A stretch of 64,000 nt of DNA. Source: Phytoseiulus persimilis (Eukaryota; Arthropoda; Arachnida; Mesostigmata; Phytoseiidae). The translations under genes were made by a program, and so were the position numbers. Below the pieces are notes generated by a model. That model saw only the letters and a program-made list of their open reading frames with translations, was not told the origin of the DNA and did no database searches. The DNA is taken from the NCBI GenBank assembly GCA_037576195.1, contig CM075104.1, positions 2,362,775 through 2,426,774 of the forward strand, given 5' to 3'. Of this stretch, positions 20,969 to 34,900 are shown one piece after another; positions within the stretch are counted from its first letter, which is position 1; every line of letters starts with the position of its first letter.

Positions 20969-23900
20969 CCACCGGCGCGAGGAGCGGAGCTCGAGTCAGG
21001 ACGGCGGACTCGTAGCCGATGCGAGGCAAGCCAAGAAAGGCAAGAGAGTCCTTCCGGATCACTTCACGGAAACTCACCCCCTCGCAGCGATCCCTTATCG
21101 TTGCCGCCGCCCCTGCGACAGTTCTTTGTCTTGTCATCGTGGCATGCGGCTCATTGATGCTGAAGACGCCCGTAGCGGCCACAGGGTCAAACGGCCAACC
21201 GCCAGAGTATCTCTTCCCTCCCTCATTGCTCTGTAGTTTCCCTGCGTGCTCGCCTCGTTACACATCTATCTATCAGCTGCTGCCGCTTTCGGAGCACAAC
21301 TGAGTCCTAATGACTTCCGACACCAAGACGAGAGAAGGCGTGAGGGGCGCTGGGACACGGGAGACCCTGAAAACCCCGCAGCCCCAGACTACCAGCGCAC
21401 GAGGAAGGACAAAGCGTGTGGCGGAAAGGAAACTCGCTGCACAGGCAGGAAGAATCAGGCCTCTCGGGTTCCTGCTGGGCCTCCTGACCTTCAACGATTC
21501 ATCGGCAATTACTTGGCGACAACGTTCAGACCGCTGGAATTCGCTTCAGCGCCGAAGGCAAAAATGTGCACATAGCGACCTGTTCCGAATCTCCGCGATA
21601 AAATTGGGCCAATGTTCGAGCTCAGCTCCGATCACACGTTTCCCGCTTGCGAGGTTTCCGCTCTTGAACCATCTCTGAACAGAGTCGGTGCTCTGAATGG
21701 ACTCGGCGCGAAACGTTGCTGGGATTCGCCTCGGATCCGCTGCGAGGGAGTGCGCTTTGATCCGAGTTGAACGAGCCGACAGACGGGCAGGAAGAAAAAG
21801 AGGGCAAAGTTTACGAGCAGATGAATCCGAAGGCGATGATGCGTTCCGAGCCGGCCAGGAGGGAGACCAGAGGATATTGCTGCCCGGAATGAGACTAGGA
21901 AATCTACTCTGAATGGAAACGAGTACGTTGCTCTTGGAATCGCAGGATTCCATTATCCCCTCAATGCAAGATCCTCGATAGATGTCCGTGGCTGCTGCTC
22001 CGAGATGGGTTCACGAGTTCGCTCCCTGGTAAACATTCGGAGCCACCTTGCTGGAGTTCTTGGCCCGATTGTCAGCACACTGGAAATCCCCTGAAATGGA
22101 ACGTTCCAATTGTTCGATCGGAATACCGAATCAAAGTTCATTAGCGATGTGACTTCTGAAAAATGTGTCACCCTCGTAACGGGCAGTTGTGAATGAGACA
22201 ATCAGACGCTCGCAGCCTCGATTCACTTCTGAGGAACAACTTCGGACATTGAGCGCAGTGACCGATGTCGTTCTGCGTTCTAGAAAGAGAGTTCAGCAAA
22301 AGTCCAAGGAAGACGGAAAAACGGCCATTTCCTAGAAAGAGGACTTGCTTAGGCGAACCGGAAAAGAATAGTCTCTCCGTCATGATAGATGAATGCATTA
22401 TCCGGAATATTCTTCTGCTCACCGCGGGATCCAACCCACAAGCTCGAGTTGCGACGAACGGAACCGTTGTCAAAATGGCCGAGAATGGCAACTGTTTGGG
22501 CTTGTTATGTGAAAAGTCGAACCCTTCCCCAAACGAGGAGCGGGATTTAAAGGAGGAAGACACTATATCGGAGGTGACAAACTCAGTATCACTCCCCAGA
22601 TACCGATGAGCGAGAGAGGTGTGAGAAGTTGGATGTCGATCGAGGATGACGACCCCGGGATCGTTCTCCGAAAACCGATGAGTGGCGAACTCACAGGTCT
22701 GAGGTCGTGCTCCGGGACCCAATTGTCTCCCTCTCCGCGGAAGAGCGCAGCGGGTTCCGCTTTATCGGAAGGAACGTCAGGTTCCGCCTTCGTTGAATGA
22801 ATGAGGAACTTGTATGATGACTGTTCCTCCTGGAGATTTCCGATCTAAAGGACGCTCCTTGACGTGGCGAGATGAACCTTCGGCGGCCGTCATAAAAAAA
22901 AACTGTTTTTCTTGCATTCGTAACTTTGATGAATCGACCGAGAACCGTGGTTGAAACCCCCGTGTTAAGACCCTCCGGTCGGAAGGAGCGGTTCCCGACG
23001 AACGTGCCCATTTGAACGCTGCTTCACACGAGTAAGATGGGAAAGGGAAGCCGGGGTGGAAAAAACGCTGTATCAGACGGGCTCAATGGTATACTTCATA
23101 AGGCTTATCTGAATACTTGAGCCCATGTTGCTCGCGGTCGCCATCGCCTCCTCTAGAGCGTCACATTCTCCATGCTATTCTGGATACTAAGTGAGAGAGG
23201 AGGCGGTGGCGGACGACAACGACGAGCTCAACACGAGGGGAGAAATCAGCCTGCCCCGCGTCAGACGACAAAACCCACGGTACGATAAGGCTCGTGGCTC
23301 CAACACCACAGATAACGAGGTTCCATGTCACCGCTCTATCCTCAGTCAGCAGCATGCGATGTCTTTGGATTCCTCCTTGATGACTCTGTTCGGGTCACGG
23401 ATCCAGGCGCTCTCCGGCTGAGCCACCCGCTTCTTTCGCGTCTGATTCTTTCTCTGAAGTGCAACGAGCGAGGCTCCGCGTTGTTGTTCGGTTTCTGTGC
23501 ACTCCACTCTGCGAACCCCGAGCGGTTCGATGTCGCCAGTCGAGGAAAGAGCCGATTCCGGTACAGTCTGCTTCCTCTCTCCCTTTGCCGATCTTTCCAG
23601 TCTGCGTCGAAAGCCACGCATTGAATTAATTACCCCGTGGGCTTGCCCGAGCGTGGGATGACCTTGGCCCTGATTACGAGAATCTGGTTCCATCTGGAAA
23701 ATTAATCGTTGCAAGCCATTCGCCGCGCCTCGGTTTCGGAAATTCCGCAAGGATGTTCATCGGCGGGCGGATAAAAAAATAACGCGGCTCCCTATCCCGG
23801 CGTCTTCTTCAGCCTACTGTCGCCCGCTTTTTTCGTTTTGAGAGTCGGTTTTTGTGCTTTCGTCTTCTCTTCCCGGGAGGGCTCCCCGAGCTCGTCGGAC

Positions 23901-24014
23901 ACTATGGTGATGCCGAAGACATCGTTTTTCACAACTCTCGACGGAGTTTCTCTTTCTTTGTTTCCATCCGTCCGCTCATCTCAGCTCTCATTTCCTCCGT
24001 CTTCTCTGTGACAG

Positions 24015-24702
24015 TTGGCCAGGCGCGATCATTCTCGGCAGTTTCCGAGGTTTAATAATGGTTGGTCGACCCAACGGCCTCGTTGCGGAGAACGGTTCTC
24101 GTTTCGTGGAGCTTGGGCCAGAGGATCATCCTCAACATCTTCAGCTGAGCTGTCGGCCGAGAGAACCAAGGCGCCCGATCCTGAGAGCCTGATTCAGAGA
24201 ACAGGAGTGTGCTGGAAACTAGGTGGAGAATTCCCTCTCGATCCGACGTTCTGCCATCCTATCATATCTCCTGGATCATCTATACATTGCATCTTACAGC
24301 GGCCACGTCAGCAGGAATGTGACGGTGTGGATAAGCTGACGATGACGGAGAATTTCACTTATTCCCCCGCACGGCTCCCGGCTACGGAATTCCAACTTTT
24401 TCCGGTGGCAGCAAACGCTTCCGGAGCGGCCCGAGACCCGGGTCAGGCTCAGTGGAGAGACTCGAGCTATGTGACCTCCGACACTGTGACCAACGACTTC
24501 GCACTGCCGGCCATGTTGTATTATGTGCTCTACGGCCACGCTCAATGTACGTGCAGGCATGTTCGCTGCGCAGCGGCCCTACCTTGCCAGCATGTACCGG
24601 AGCTCCGAATACACGTACAACGTACGAGCAGTTCAGGGCAACGAGCATGTAGAGTATCGGCTGTTAGACAGAGCATTGGATCTTCCTAATCTAAGGTCTT
24701 GA
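24015..24702 (+). other. Unidentified open frame, possibly a frameshifted relic
   Basis: One frame runs to 24,689 and includes 'DTVTNDFALPAMLYYVLYGH'. At about 24,540 the neighbouring + frame takes over with a more protein-like sequence, 'GMFAAQRPYLASMYRSSEY' then 'TYNVRAVQGNEHVEYRLLD', ending at a TGA at 24,700-24,702. A single frameshift would join them. No family is recognised and chance is quite possible. Confidence 0.15.
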
Positions 24703-27700
24703 GAGCACCAACTGACGCTTCCATTCGAGAAATATTCCGTTCGTTCGTTTCGCTCCTCGAAGGCCGCGATCGTTCTCAAGGTTCGAAATGACCAGGGAGT
24801 CCCCAAACGAAATGGGGCCTTGCGGAATGGAACTGAGACCGACGAAATGTGTTCCACCACGATTCTCATCTGAGAAAGAACGGGTCAAGACCTTAAACGC
24901 GTCTGAGACGAAGCACAGAGCTCTCAAGCAAGCCTCTCAGAGCGCAAACTCTTCGAAGTGGGCAAGACGGATTTGAATCCGGATTGGGACAGTCGAGCCT
25001 CGCCCCCAACAATACTCTCAGTCGAATTCGCACCTGACCGTGATGTGCTCGATGAATATGAGTCGGCTACCCCCGTGGGAAGATCCGAAGAAATGAGAAC
25101 TCGCGCAAAGAGGATACTATGTAGAGGATAATCGGGGCTCACTTCAGGAGACACTTCGCAGACTCGTGAAACTTGGAGCCTATGCGTTCCCTCAGATCGA
25201 GTAATCTTGGAACAGTGCACGATACCAAAACTCGACGGGAGATTCGCGTCGTTGCCCTGCGACCGTCGGACGTGGAGTTGACGTTAATTAAATATCTTGC
25301 AGTGGACGAAACCCTCCCTCGTTCGGCCTCTCACTCGGTAACAGTCAGACGGCTAAGGCTGTTTGATGCCGCACCCCGTGTGCTCCCTCGAAGCGCTTCC
25401 GCTTTTTGGAGCTAGCTACAACGCTCAGAGTCGTGACGCTAACATTTACTTGCGCAAGTGCAGAGCCTGTTTCGTCGCGTGGGGCAACCTTCCCTCTCCG
25501 GAGGGTCACATCGGCGAAACAGACGGATATAACGACCGACTTCGTTTTCCGTACCCGCCTACTTTCGTGGGCGTTGTCGAGCGATTCGGAGCACGTCAAG
25601 TTATCAACTCATTGATGTCGACGCTCAAGGCGTTTTCCCTCACACTTTCTTTTCAAATTTTCCTCAGCGACACTTTTCCGGCGACACGACGGAGGAAACT
25701 GCGAACAGGGTTTCAGAAGGGTGATATCACTCGTTATCAGCACCGTCCTGGCCTTGAATGAAATTCGAAAGTGACCAGATTCGTCGAGTGCTGCGGTGCG
25801 GATCGCAACTCTGCTCTGACTATCGGAACTATCGCTAATCAATAAGCTGTACCCTCTGTTCACTTGACTCTACCCGGAACCTTCGCTGCTCATATTGAGA
25901 AGCAGGTCCCGGAGTCGTGCAGGGGTCAGAGCAGAACGTTGACGTGCTCGCGGAACGGGAACACCTTCTACGATCTGCAGCTGAATGCGCCGGCGTCTGA
26001 GATAAGGGTGCTGTGAACCTCAGGTGTTGTACTGAACAGAGACTGCGTTCAGCCACCAATGGAGCCGAGAGAGGCTGTCGTCGGGAAGACGGTTAAAAAA
26101 TCCAGCGGAAACTGAGTCCGATCAAAACGTTGCATGCGGTCGGTCAGCGGAGTGAATGCAGAATCCGGGGAACGAAATGGGAGCAAGGCATTTTCCAAGC
26201 CATTAGGCTGATATTTGCACTCCGGAGCCGCCTTGAGCTCCGCTTTCCTCGTCTCGTGATGTTCCGCCACGTCGCGGGGAGTGACGTTGAGGATCTCAGC
26301 CAAGTCTCTCGGAACCGAGTCGTTGTCCTCGAAACACCGCGGAGAAAGGCTGACTGTTTGGTTTAAGCGTCGATTTCGCACTCAAGTTGACTCGGGAAAT
26401 CACCACCGTAGCTATTGTACCTTAGTCCCGACATTAACTCTCCGCCGTGGATAACCTTGCCCAGTGCCAAAATCTCGAGGGTTCTGAGAGAGTTGGAGTC
26501 TCCGGCGGTCGCTGGAGTATCCTGACTGGGACTTCATATGATGGTTGGTTTTCCTTTGGAACGGCATCACCTCGTGACCTTGGATTTTTGTTTCCGGTGG
26601 GTGAACTCACGAATAACTGACCCTAAGATTAACAAGAAGAACTGTGAGTGCTAGAGGAAAGAAAACAGGCAGTGAACGGATGAACTGGAATAGTCAACTC
26701 CTGATCGTGAAGCAAATATTGCTTGTCCCAACATGGACCGGGTGCGATCACACCGCGGAACATTGGGGGCACTTCGGACCATTCCGAGTCTATCACGCAG
26801 AAAAGAAATATTCGAAGTGCTCAGCCATAAATCATGTCAGGCTCACCTCTCGCCATCCAGATATCAATGATTTATTGTTCTCTGTCATTGTTCTTGTGCC
26901 AGACACATTTTCAATTCACATGCTTGTCCTCGGCTCGCTCATCTGGTGAGCGAAGCACTCTTCAGCTCCGTCAATGGAAGTTTTGCGAGGCTGACTCGCG
27001 AAGCCGCTTCTCGCAATACAAGACGCGCTTGGGGACCGGTCAACGCACGGAATCCACAACAGCATCAGTCCCGTGTTCCAGAGAATCAAGATCTGGGGGC
27101 CTCCTTCAATTTTCGCCCAAACGATGATCGCAGCCGGTCGAAGGATTTCAATGGTATACCCACAGTCTATTCCAGACGGGGCATTCCGACGTAGCTCGAG
27201 TGTTCGGACATCGCCACAGAATTCTATCTTCATCAGTTGAGCAAATATTGTTCTAAAGTCGAGGATTCCATCCCCTTTGAGCTCGATTCCTCAACGTGGG
27301 AACGTTTTCAATTGAACCGGAAGCACCGTAGCATGGCACTCGCCCCTCATTCGTTTCTGCTGAAAAGCGGGGATCGTCGGTGAATGGAGTTGTTCATCCT
27401 CAACACTCAGCCAGAACGCCTGCTCCTGCTATATGCACGGCTTGCAGGCCTGGGGATATGTTCGTCGCCTCACATTTGTCCCTCCTATCCGATGTGAAGT
27501 TTCTGAGATTCTGTCTGTTCCCAGCGACAGAGGACAAACGGGGTCAATGTTTGTTCCCTGATTACTGCGAACAACTTCATGTAGCCAATAACGCAGTTCG
27601 CTGAACGAGTCGGCCGACGGATGGTCGTCCATCTGCCCATCGGAACGAGTCCCGGAACGACCTCTGAACTATCGCCACAGCGAATGTCATCTGCTGTTGG

Positions 27701-29940
27701 GAGATTGGAAGCCTCCGGTATTTTGATTATTGCCGAATCTATTACCGAACACACGACTGGTCGAGCAAACCACGAACAAACCACTCGGCCGTCGCCCGCC
27801 AGCTCACCGGTTCGCTTGCTCGCTCGCTGGTCCGGAAAGGAGACAGACAGTCTCGCACTAAGAGCTGCAGCACCGATGCGAGTTGCTACCATTACAGGCG
27901 AGCAGCATCAGCCGTGACTTCGCCGTTGTGGGAGATTCCGAGGAGAGGCGCGAGTTTTACTTTCCGCCCAGCCATCGAATGCGCTCCATCGTTCCACTGA
28001 TTCGGGAGACAGGCGGGCAGTGGGCTGTGAAGCAGCAGGCTCTTGAGGCCAACGATTGCTCTCTGCACTTTATTGTGTTTACTCTCACCTCAGTATGGCG
28101 TTTACTCAACAAGTCCTGTCCGACATTTCACAACTTCCTGTCCTCACCGGGGCCTTCATCCTCACGGACCCCGACGGGGAACTTTGACTCGAACAGAATT
28201 GTCCGAAATGGGACACGGAAAGCGATCACCGAATGCAGCAGACTGAATGCACTCCAAGAGTAATTTTGGCATGAATATATCGATTCCAGACATGTGTAAT
28301 GGCGGTTGATGTTACGGGGAGAGCTGGGTGCGGTGGATGACTTGTAGTTTCCGGAATTTTCGGTAGACCCAATCGGCGCTCGGCGTCGTTTTTTTGCGAG
28401 TCTCCGGCTCGATTCGGATGGTAATTCGGAGACACAGCCCCTCCGCTCCACTACTTGACAGGCCCGCTGCTTGTTTCGCCGATGCGTGACCTGTTCTCGC
28501 CATATCTCGAGCTCCGAGGTCACTGCCAATCTCTCAACCGGCAATTCTGAGGACGGACGTGAGAAACGCTTCGCAAATGCTTCGCCACTTGTGCTGCATC
28601 AGAACGCTCTCCTCGTGCTCCAGAAGAGTAGATTCAAACGCAGATCTGTGCGCCTGAGTTCAGGACTTCTTCCGTATGCTGTATGGAGCCCGATCCATAT
28701 TGGGGTTGTTGTTAACCACGATTCTTCCCACATAGTCCAAATGCCGATAATCATTGCGTTTTGACGGGGTGGCGCCATCCGGACCGGAGGGGCCTCTCTC
28801 GACAATGAGGACCGAACGATTCGGGGTCTATTCTCATCTTTCCCCCTATATCAGGTGGGAAGTCCGGCGAGTTCTTCCGTGATAATGTGCGAAGGAGAAC
28901 CCGAATGAGGGAGAAAATAATTGAGTAACAGTCAGTCGGTCCCCGATGGAATAGTGATCAACCGAACGGAAAAAGTACGCTCACGACTGCATTCGGGCTC
29001 ATACGAGCTCAGCGGGACATTCCCGAACGGATGCGATATTCTCTAACCGAGCTTTTAGTTCTGGGGTTGTCCCGCGGACTGGGTTTCAGTTTCCAATTCC
29101 GACTGTGTGTTCGAACGAGGAGAGGGAGTGCTCGAACTTGCGTTCTCCGATGTGTGCGCATATCAATCGCTTCCTCCCCTCCCTCACATCTACTCGATCA
29201 GGTTACCGATAATCTCGTATATCATGGTGCTCCACATTAGATTCAATTCCATCAGGGATGAATGTCACTAAGTCTCAGCGTTTTCTTCTGAGTTCAGCAC
29301 CCGTTCGGATGGAACGCTTTTCTCCTTCCGAGCCAATGGGTTCTCTGGTCAAAAAAACCACGTTGGTTTGCAGTGACACCTCAGCGGAGGAGCTGAGCCA
29401 GGGTAAGATGCACAGGCGAACAACGGTATGAACAGGGAGATGACGCAAACCATGTCTCCGGAATCTCTAAAATTGGCCCTGCGCTGTCGATGAGATGGCT
29501 GGAAAACGAGTGAGCATCGGAAGCATCGCTCCAACCCGCAAATCAGGCTCCTACCTCTAGACTGGTCTGCATGCCCAGGCGTGAGTAGGTCTCTCATCCC
29601 ATCTCTAGTGAGGACACCCTGACAACGATGATTTGCTGAGCGACATTGCTCACGACCGCAGAAGTTCATTCTCCAGCACTCTAAACAACGGGAAAGGACC
29701 TCCTGAGCTCATTACGCTTTTAAGTCAACTACTTCTATTCAACGACGCTGCGTCAGCATCCCACGATCCGAATCAAGCAGCTATCGAGGCCATACTCCTC
29801 CACCATGCCACTGACAATGGGTCGAGCCACGAAACGATCACAAGACTCTCAGGTTGAACTTCCGTATCCCCGAACTTGCGAACACTGGAAATTTACGCCT
29901 CTTATTGGTGTGCTCAAAACAATGAGCGAGTGGCTGAAAC

Positions 29941-30026
29941 TGGTTCATCGTCCGGGATTTGAACTTACGTTAACCTCATTCTCCATGAGCAAAGGCCAAA
30001 CACTATGCCAACACCTCAAAGGCCAA
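29941..30026 (-). pseudogene. Second tRNA-like sequence (SINE or tRNA remnant)
   Basis: On the minus strand an A-box-like tggcatagtgtttggcc is followed, about 30 bases on, by a B-box-like gttcaaatcccgg. A CTCAT/ATGAG pairing is possible between them. No complete cloverleaf or paired acceptor stem can be drawn. It is less well preserved than the copy at 8,157-8,232, and the two do not align closely outside the boxes. Confidence 0.35.
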
Positions 30027-31404
30027 GGCTGGCGATCTGGGCCCTGAGAGTCTCTCGAATACCGCCGTCACGGGACTGCCGCCCGCGTAGACCACGCTCA
30101 GCGCCGTGAAAGTACAAAGAAACGCCCGAGGTGGCAGCGGTGCTTTTTGGCGAACATCGTTTCCCCTGACCGCGACGCTTGGGAACGACTTCCAGAAAAC
30201 GATCTTTGAAGACGTCACAGAATGTGTTACTCTGAGCTAGCATATGTGGGATATTTTCGTTCGGAACAAGTCTTCTGATATTGATTTCGGGTCTCCATAC
30301 TCAGATGTTCTGACATCGGGCCATGGAATGGGCCGCTGCGGGTTATGCGTTCTCCTCGAAGCCAAGATTGGGTTCGTTCCCATTCGAGTCCGCCCAAGTT
30401 TGAATCTCTCAGGAAGCCAGGTGGACATTGCCGGTGTTCGACTTAGATAACTACACTTGACCTTCATTCGAAGGATTAATATTGTTGAATCAGCACCTAC
30501 CATCCGTGTCCTGATTCCGTTCACGAGTAGCTGGCTGCCGAGGACTTCTCCGGAGCTTCCATGCTCGGATTCCCCCCGTTTGCTCGTTTGTTCCGGGCAG
30601 AGAGACGGATAAGGTCTCCCATCTCTGGTATCCGAAAAAATCCCCCCCCCCCCCCCGTCTGAGAAAAAAGTGCACCTAGGCTGGGGCTGACAATATGTTC
30701 ACGATATGTTCAATAATATTTGATATTGGTGGATGGCTTGTCAGGTAGCCCTAGGAGAGCACATTTACGGATAATGGAGCGAGGAGGGCGATCGCACTTT
30801 ACAAAGGCCCCCGAACACCGTTCATCTGCACAGGCCTCGAATCAGCCGAAACGGGACTGGTTGCCGAGCGCGCCCAAAGCGTCGAGAGAGCTCGTTGCCA
30901 CGTCGGAGAATTTGATGGCGATGGCTATCATTCGACTTCCATAACGCAATCAATGTCGACACAGCTCAAGATACCATGATCCGAGAAGGACGACGAATTG
31001 CAGTGAGCGCGACGGACGAACGCCGGATCGTCACACTCCGAGCAGCCGCTTGCCACCATTCGTGCAAAGGAGCGCGAACATTTCGAGGATGAACTTTCCA
31101 GAGAGCAGTTTTGGGCAAGAAGTTTGAACTCGGGACCAGTTTCCATTCTTCGTGGTATTCGTTTCCCAATTCTCAGTGTATTTGCGTGGAAATCGCTTTC
31201 ATGTGCCACTCTCTACCTATATCTTCAAACTGAGTTCTGAGCTCTCTGACATTTGTATAGACGGCAGATGTAGGGCACGCTGCATCGTGCGCATGTGCAC
31301 TCTTCATCAGCTCCGTGACCGGTCTACAAATAATGTTATGGAAGCCTAGCGCAGCTCATCTGGTGAGAGGGTGCCGTGTTTCGCGATCCGGTTCTTCCCA
31401 GAAG
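30027..31404. other. No recognisable gene; C15 tract
   Basis: Fifteen consecutive C residues lie at 30,642-30,656. Nothing else recognisable is seen. Confidence 0.5.
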
Positions 31405-31935
31405 TCAGTCTTCATCGCTGGGCGGTTGAGGAAGTCTATCATCTTTTGATGCCATGTCTCGAGGTTCTGTGTTTTTCGGGTCTTCAGTTTGGAGAGTCAC
31501 GTCGGCCAGATAGAAGGCGAGTCTGTTCCTTGATATTCCAGGGGTTCTCAGGGCCAGTTTGAGGAAGCTCACTTCCAGCTTGTAGAATGATTCCAGTTGC
31601 GTCGGAGTCAGGTGTCCCCATATGAGATCGATAACATATGGAGAGACCCTTATGGGAGTTTTGATGTGGGACAACGTAAAGGCCGTTGCGAGTGAAAGTT
31701 CGTGCGACTTTGGTTTCGACCCGAATGTCTTCCTCGCTTCCTTCAATCTTTGTCGGATATGCGTTGAAAAGCAAAGCCCCTTTCTGCTCAGTTCCAGTCC
31801 GAGGTGGGTGAGCGACTCCTCGACCGTCTCTCCGTCCCATTTGAAGATGTCTCCCAATTCAGAGAGTCCAGCTCTCCGAACTTTAGGAGCTTAGTTCTGG
31901 ATGCAGTAGCGGGCGGGAGGTGGTAGTGCGTCGTC
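31405..31935 (-). mobile_element. Non-LTR retrotransposon (LINE) reverse-transcriptase fragment, frameshifted
   Basis: The minus strand encodes the region just after the catalytic motif of a LINE reverse transcriptase. 'TKLLKFGELDSL' in one frame corresponds to the usual KTK..F segment. After a frameshift near 31,860 comes 'FKWDGETVEESLTHLGLELS', matching the G..I..V..F.YLG pattern, then 'HIRQRLKEARKTFGS' and 'YVIDLIWGHLTPTQLESFYK', the usual P..YG.. and L..LE.. segment. An ADD triplet just upstream (about 31,937-31,945) may be a remnant of the YADD active site. Stops and frameshifts show it is dead. The style is closest to jockey/CR1-like elements, inferred from memory of the family. Confidence 0.65.
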
Positions 31936-34900
31936 AGCGTCTGGAATTCGTGCAACTATGACCGCGATCCTTGAAAGCCCTCTCAGGCTGGCCTCGTGGG
32001 TTCATATGGACGGTGTAACTGATAGCCTCCAGATTTGTCCAATCCTGCTGGCTCGTGCGGCCCCAAGTCCTGATTCGACTGATTTCGAGTCCTGGGCAGA
32101 CTAAATGTGCTCGGGGACCACAAGGAAGAGCGTTTCAGTCTTTTTGATCCGTTATTCAATGATGTGCTTCACCCGAGCTACCTCATTGTGCTATCCACCC
32201 ATATCGATTATATTAAACAACTGGCAGGGTTCACTTGTCGGATAAACTATGGGGGAAGGGTAAACTGTCGATACTTTCGTGTCAAAACGATGGATGCCGG
32301 AAATCCCAATGCTTCCCGAAACTCGTTTACTCTGATTCTCGACCGTGAACCCATGTATAATTTTGAGTCGGAAGGGGCACTTGTTCAAAAAATTTCGAGC
32401 TCATCCACACTTCTCGGTATGATTGTTCAGCTCCGGGAACCATGGCAGAGTGAAGTCACTTTTCCTAACACGTTCCACCGGGCTACTGTCTCCAATAGAT
32501 GTATCCGAAAGTCGGGTTCCTCTACTACATACTTCGAAGATCGGGACGAAGAAGAACAGGATGAGGCTTATAGATAACGATTCGAGAGGCCACTGTCGAT
32601 TCAACCAAGTCGGAACGGTCAAGCTCCCTATGGGACACTTTCAACATTCCTCCCGTATCGACGCACGGATGACATTCATAGCCTAGCTGATCGAAATGTG
32701 CTCCTTCACAGCAACTGGCGGTGTGTCGCCACTAAAGAGCGAATTAAAGATTCACGATCAGGGGACGACTTCGCGCAGGGCGTCCTCCTGAATGATTGCG
32801 GGAACACCTCGAGTATGCCTAGACACATCAGATCATCGACATCGATGTTGACAGTCTTGGCAAACCGCTCCGTAGTGTCAACAGCCAGCTCGCGAGCGAG
32901 TTTGCCGACTGCGTTCTGGCTTTCCCCGGAGGGTAACTACCTAGATGCGATCTCGCTCGGAAGCTCGCTCACCCGCCTTCCTCCTGCCCCGCCCGCCCCC
33001 TCTTTCAGCGAGGCAGCTTTGTTCGGGTCGGAATCCGGCGAACGACCCAGCTGGGAACGAGCTGAATTTGTTTCAGGAGCAAGCAGCATCCGACCTGGCC
33101 CCCTAGCGTCGTAGGGACTCCCGCTCCCCTCAGAGGATCAACGACAACTGTGATGCCTAACGAGATACCTGCTCTGACCCGAGCTCGGATCCAACTAGAA
33201 ACATGAGAGCCCCGGCAAGGTTTCTTTCCGTTCCGGTCATTGATTGCACCATTCACGTGGTCGGCTCCATCTGCAGCCATGGCAATAAGTTGTTCACCCA
33301 TCACTTTCTTCAGATCAAATTCGTTGCAATTTTATGGCGGATCTCGCAGCCGGATCACTGTGGTGAATGCCCCCCTCTTCTTATCAATTGGAAATCCGTC
33401 AATCAGCACTCTTATTCGACTCCCAAAGCGCAATACGACCCCACTGCACGAGTTGTTCACACAATATGGATCTCAGGGGTCTGGAGCTAAGAATTTCATC
33501 GGGTATCTCCGGAAACGATAAGTCCGATTCCGTTCCCAAAAGGACCTCCAAGAGCAGCCGCTGACGGCACTCTTGGCGGTGTTCCACTCCGAGGGAGTTC
33601 AAAGTATTCGTGGGCCTTATGACATGACAACCTTTCGATTCACTCGTTCACCAAGTTGAGGAGGCCCTGTCAGGATGAGGAAAATCGTCGGAAATGTCGA
33701 ATCTCTGCTTCCATGGGAGTGATTTGGCAATTTTGAGCGCTTGAGTTGCGCAGAACCCTGCTCAAACACAGTGGTCCACTCGTGAGCCGCATGCACTTTA
33801 CCCACCCCTGACTTGAACGATTTCATGTAGAATAGATATATTCGTTTAATGTTGGGTACAGTTGACGGGGAGACCGTTCACGTGAGCTCCGATCGCTGTT
33901 TCAACTCTGTGGAGACCTTCCCAAGTGTGTCAAGGTATTCCAAGTTGCGGCGGAGATGCTCCTGATATTTTCCGATCGGTTCGCGTCTATGATGATGAGC
34001 GAACCGCGTTGAGGTTATTGAAAAGTGGCGTGTCCATAGCGAGTCCGACTCTTGTTGGTATGCGGAGCATGCGAACAAATATCTGGGCTGTCGTTCACCA
34101 TGTCATCGTTATTCGCCAGATGAGACCGAGAGCCAGCATCTCGATGCTCCTTCTGTCTCCGCGGGAAGCCGCAGCCCTCACTCACAGGGACTCCACGTTC
34201 TGCTGACGACAAGCCGCAGAGCTCTTCGAGTTCCCTCATATGATTGGAAACAGTGGCATCTGTTTACCAGGGTGTTTTCTCCGTGCCATCGGAGACGAAG
34301 AACAAACCGGTCACCAACCGGCCGCCTGAGCGGCTCGCTGACTGGCTAGCGCGGTGGCCGCAGACCAGCGGAGGAGAGCAGCCAAGCTTGCCAACCACCG
34401 TGTGTAGGTGATTGAGTCCGTGTCAGAAGTCGGCTCACGTCGACAGTTATGAGGCCCGATATTGGACCGATGGTCTCGCCAACGCTTATCAAGTTGCAAA
34501 CTTGCGTTGCATTACCAAAAAATAGAGCTCTGTCAGGTCGAATCCCTGAGGGCCCCGGTCCGAGAGCAAGAACTCCTGTCTGATGACTAGCGAAAGGAGC
34601 GTGGTCAAGTTCCCCACACGGCTGCTCTCGGACCGGCGAGTAGCGGGAGGTGGACCCACGCCGAGGGCCCACGGGGAGCGGTGAGATGCGGGCCCCGATG
34701 CAAAAGAGAGGGGCTTTGACTCGAAGGTGGTCGGACGACGGGAGGACGACGACGTAAGAGGAGTCTAGTAACCTTGTCGGGAATACTTTTCCCTTCCCGC
34801 AGCACGGACTCTCCTCTTCGTCAGGACCCTCTCCCTCGACAAGCTTTCCATCCTCCTGCTCTTGCTCCAACGGAGCTGCGCTCCGAAGACAGTGATGCGT

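Larger units (their letters stand above)
18691..29940. other. Long gene-free stretch
   Basis: Eleven kilobases in which I recognise no gene. Open frames of 100-225 codons occur on both strands, as expected in 50% GC DNA. The only one with a somewhat protein-like composition is at 24,015-24,702. A GA microsatellite is at 20,951-20,968. An inverted pair aacccgcc .. ggcgggtt lies near 20,708-20,737. Confidence 0.45.

Noticed and set aside
20619-21182. 187-codon minus-strand open frame
   Set aside because: No recognisable domain, rich in S/R/L as expected from random 50% GC sequence, and overlapping open frames exist on the + strand.
34346-34870. 174-codon minus-strand open frame just upstream of LRP4, as a divergently transcribed gene
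   Set aside because: No domain and no signal or membrane segment; composition follows the local GC-rich sequence.
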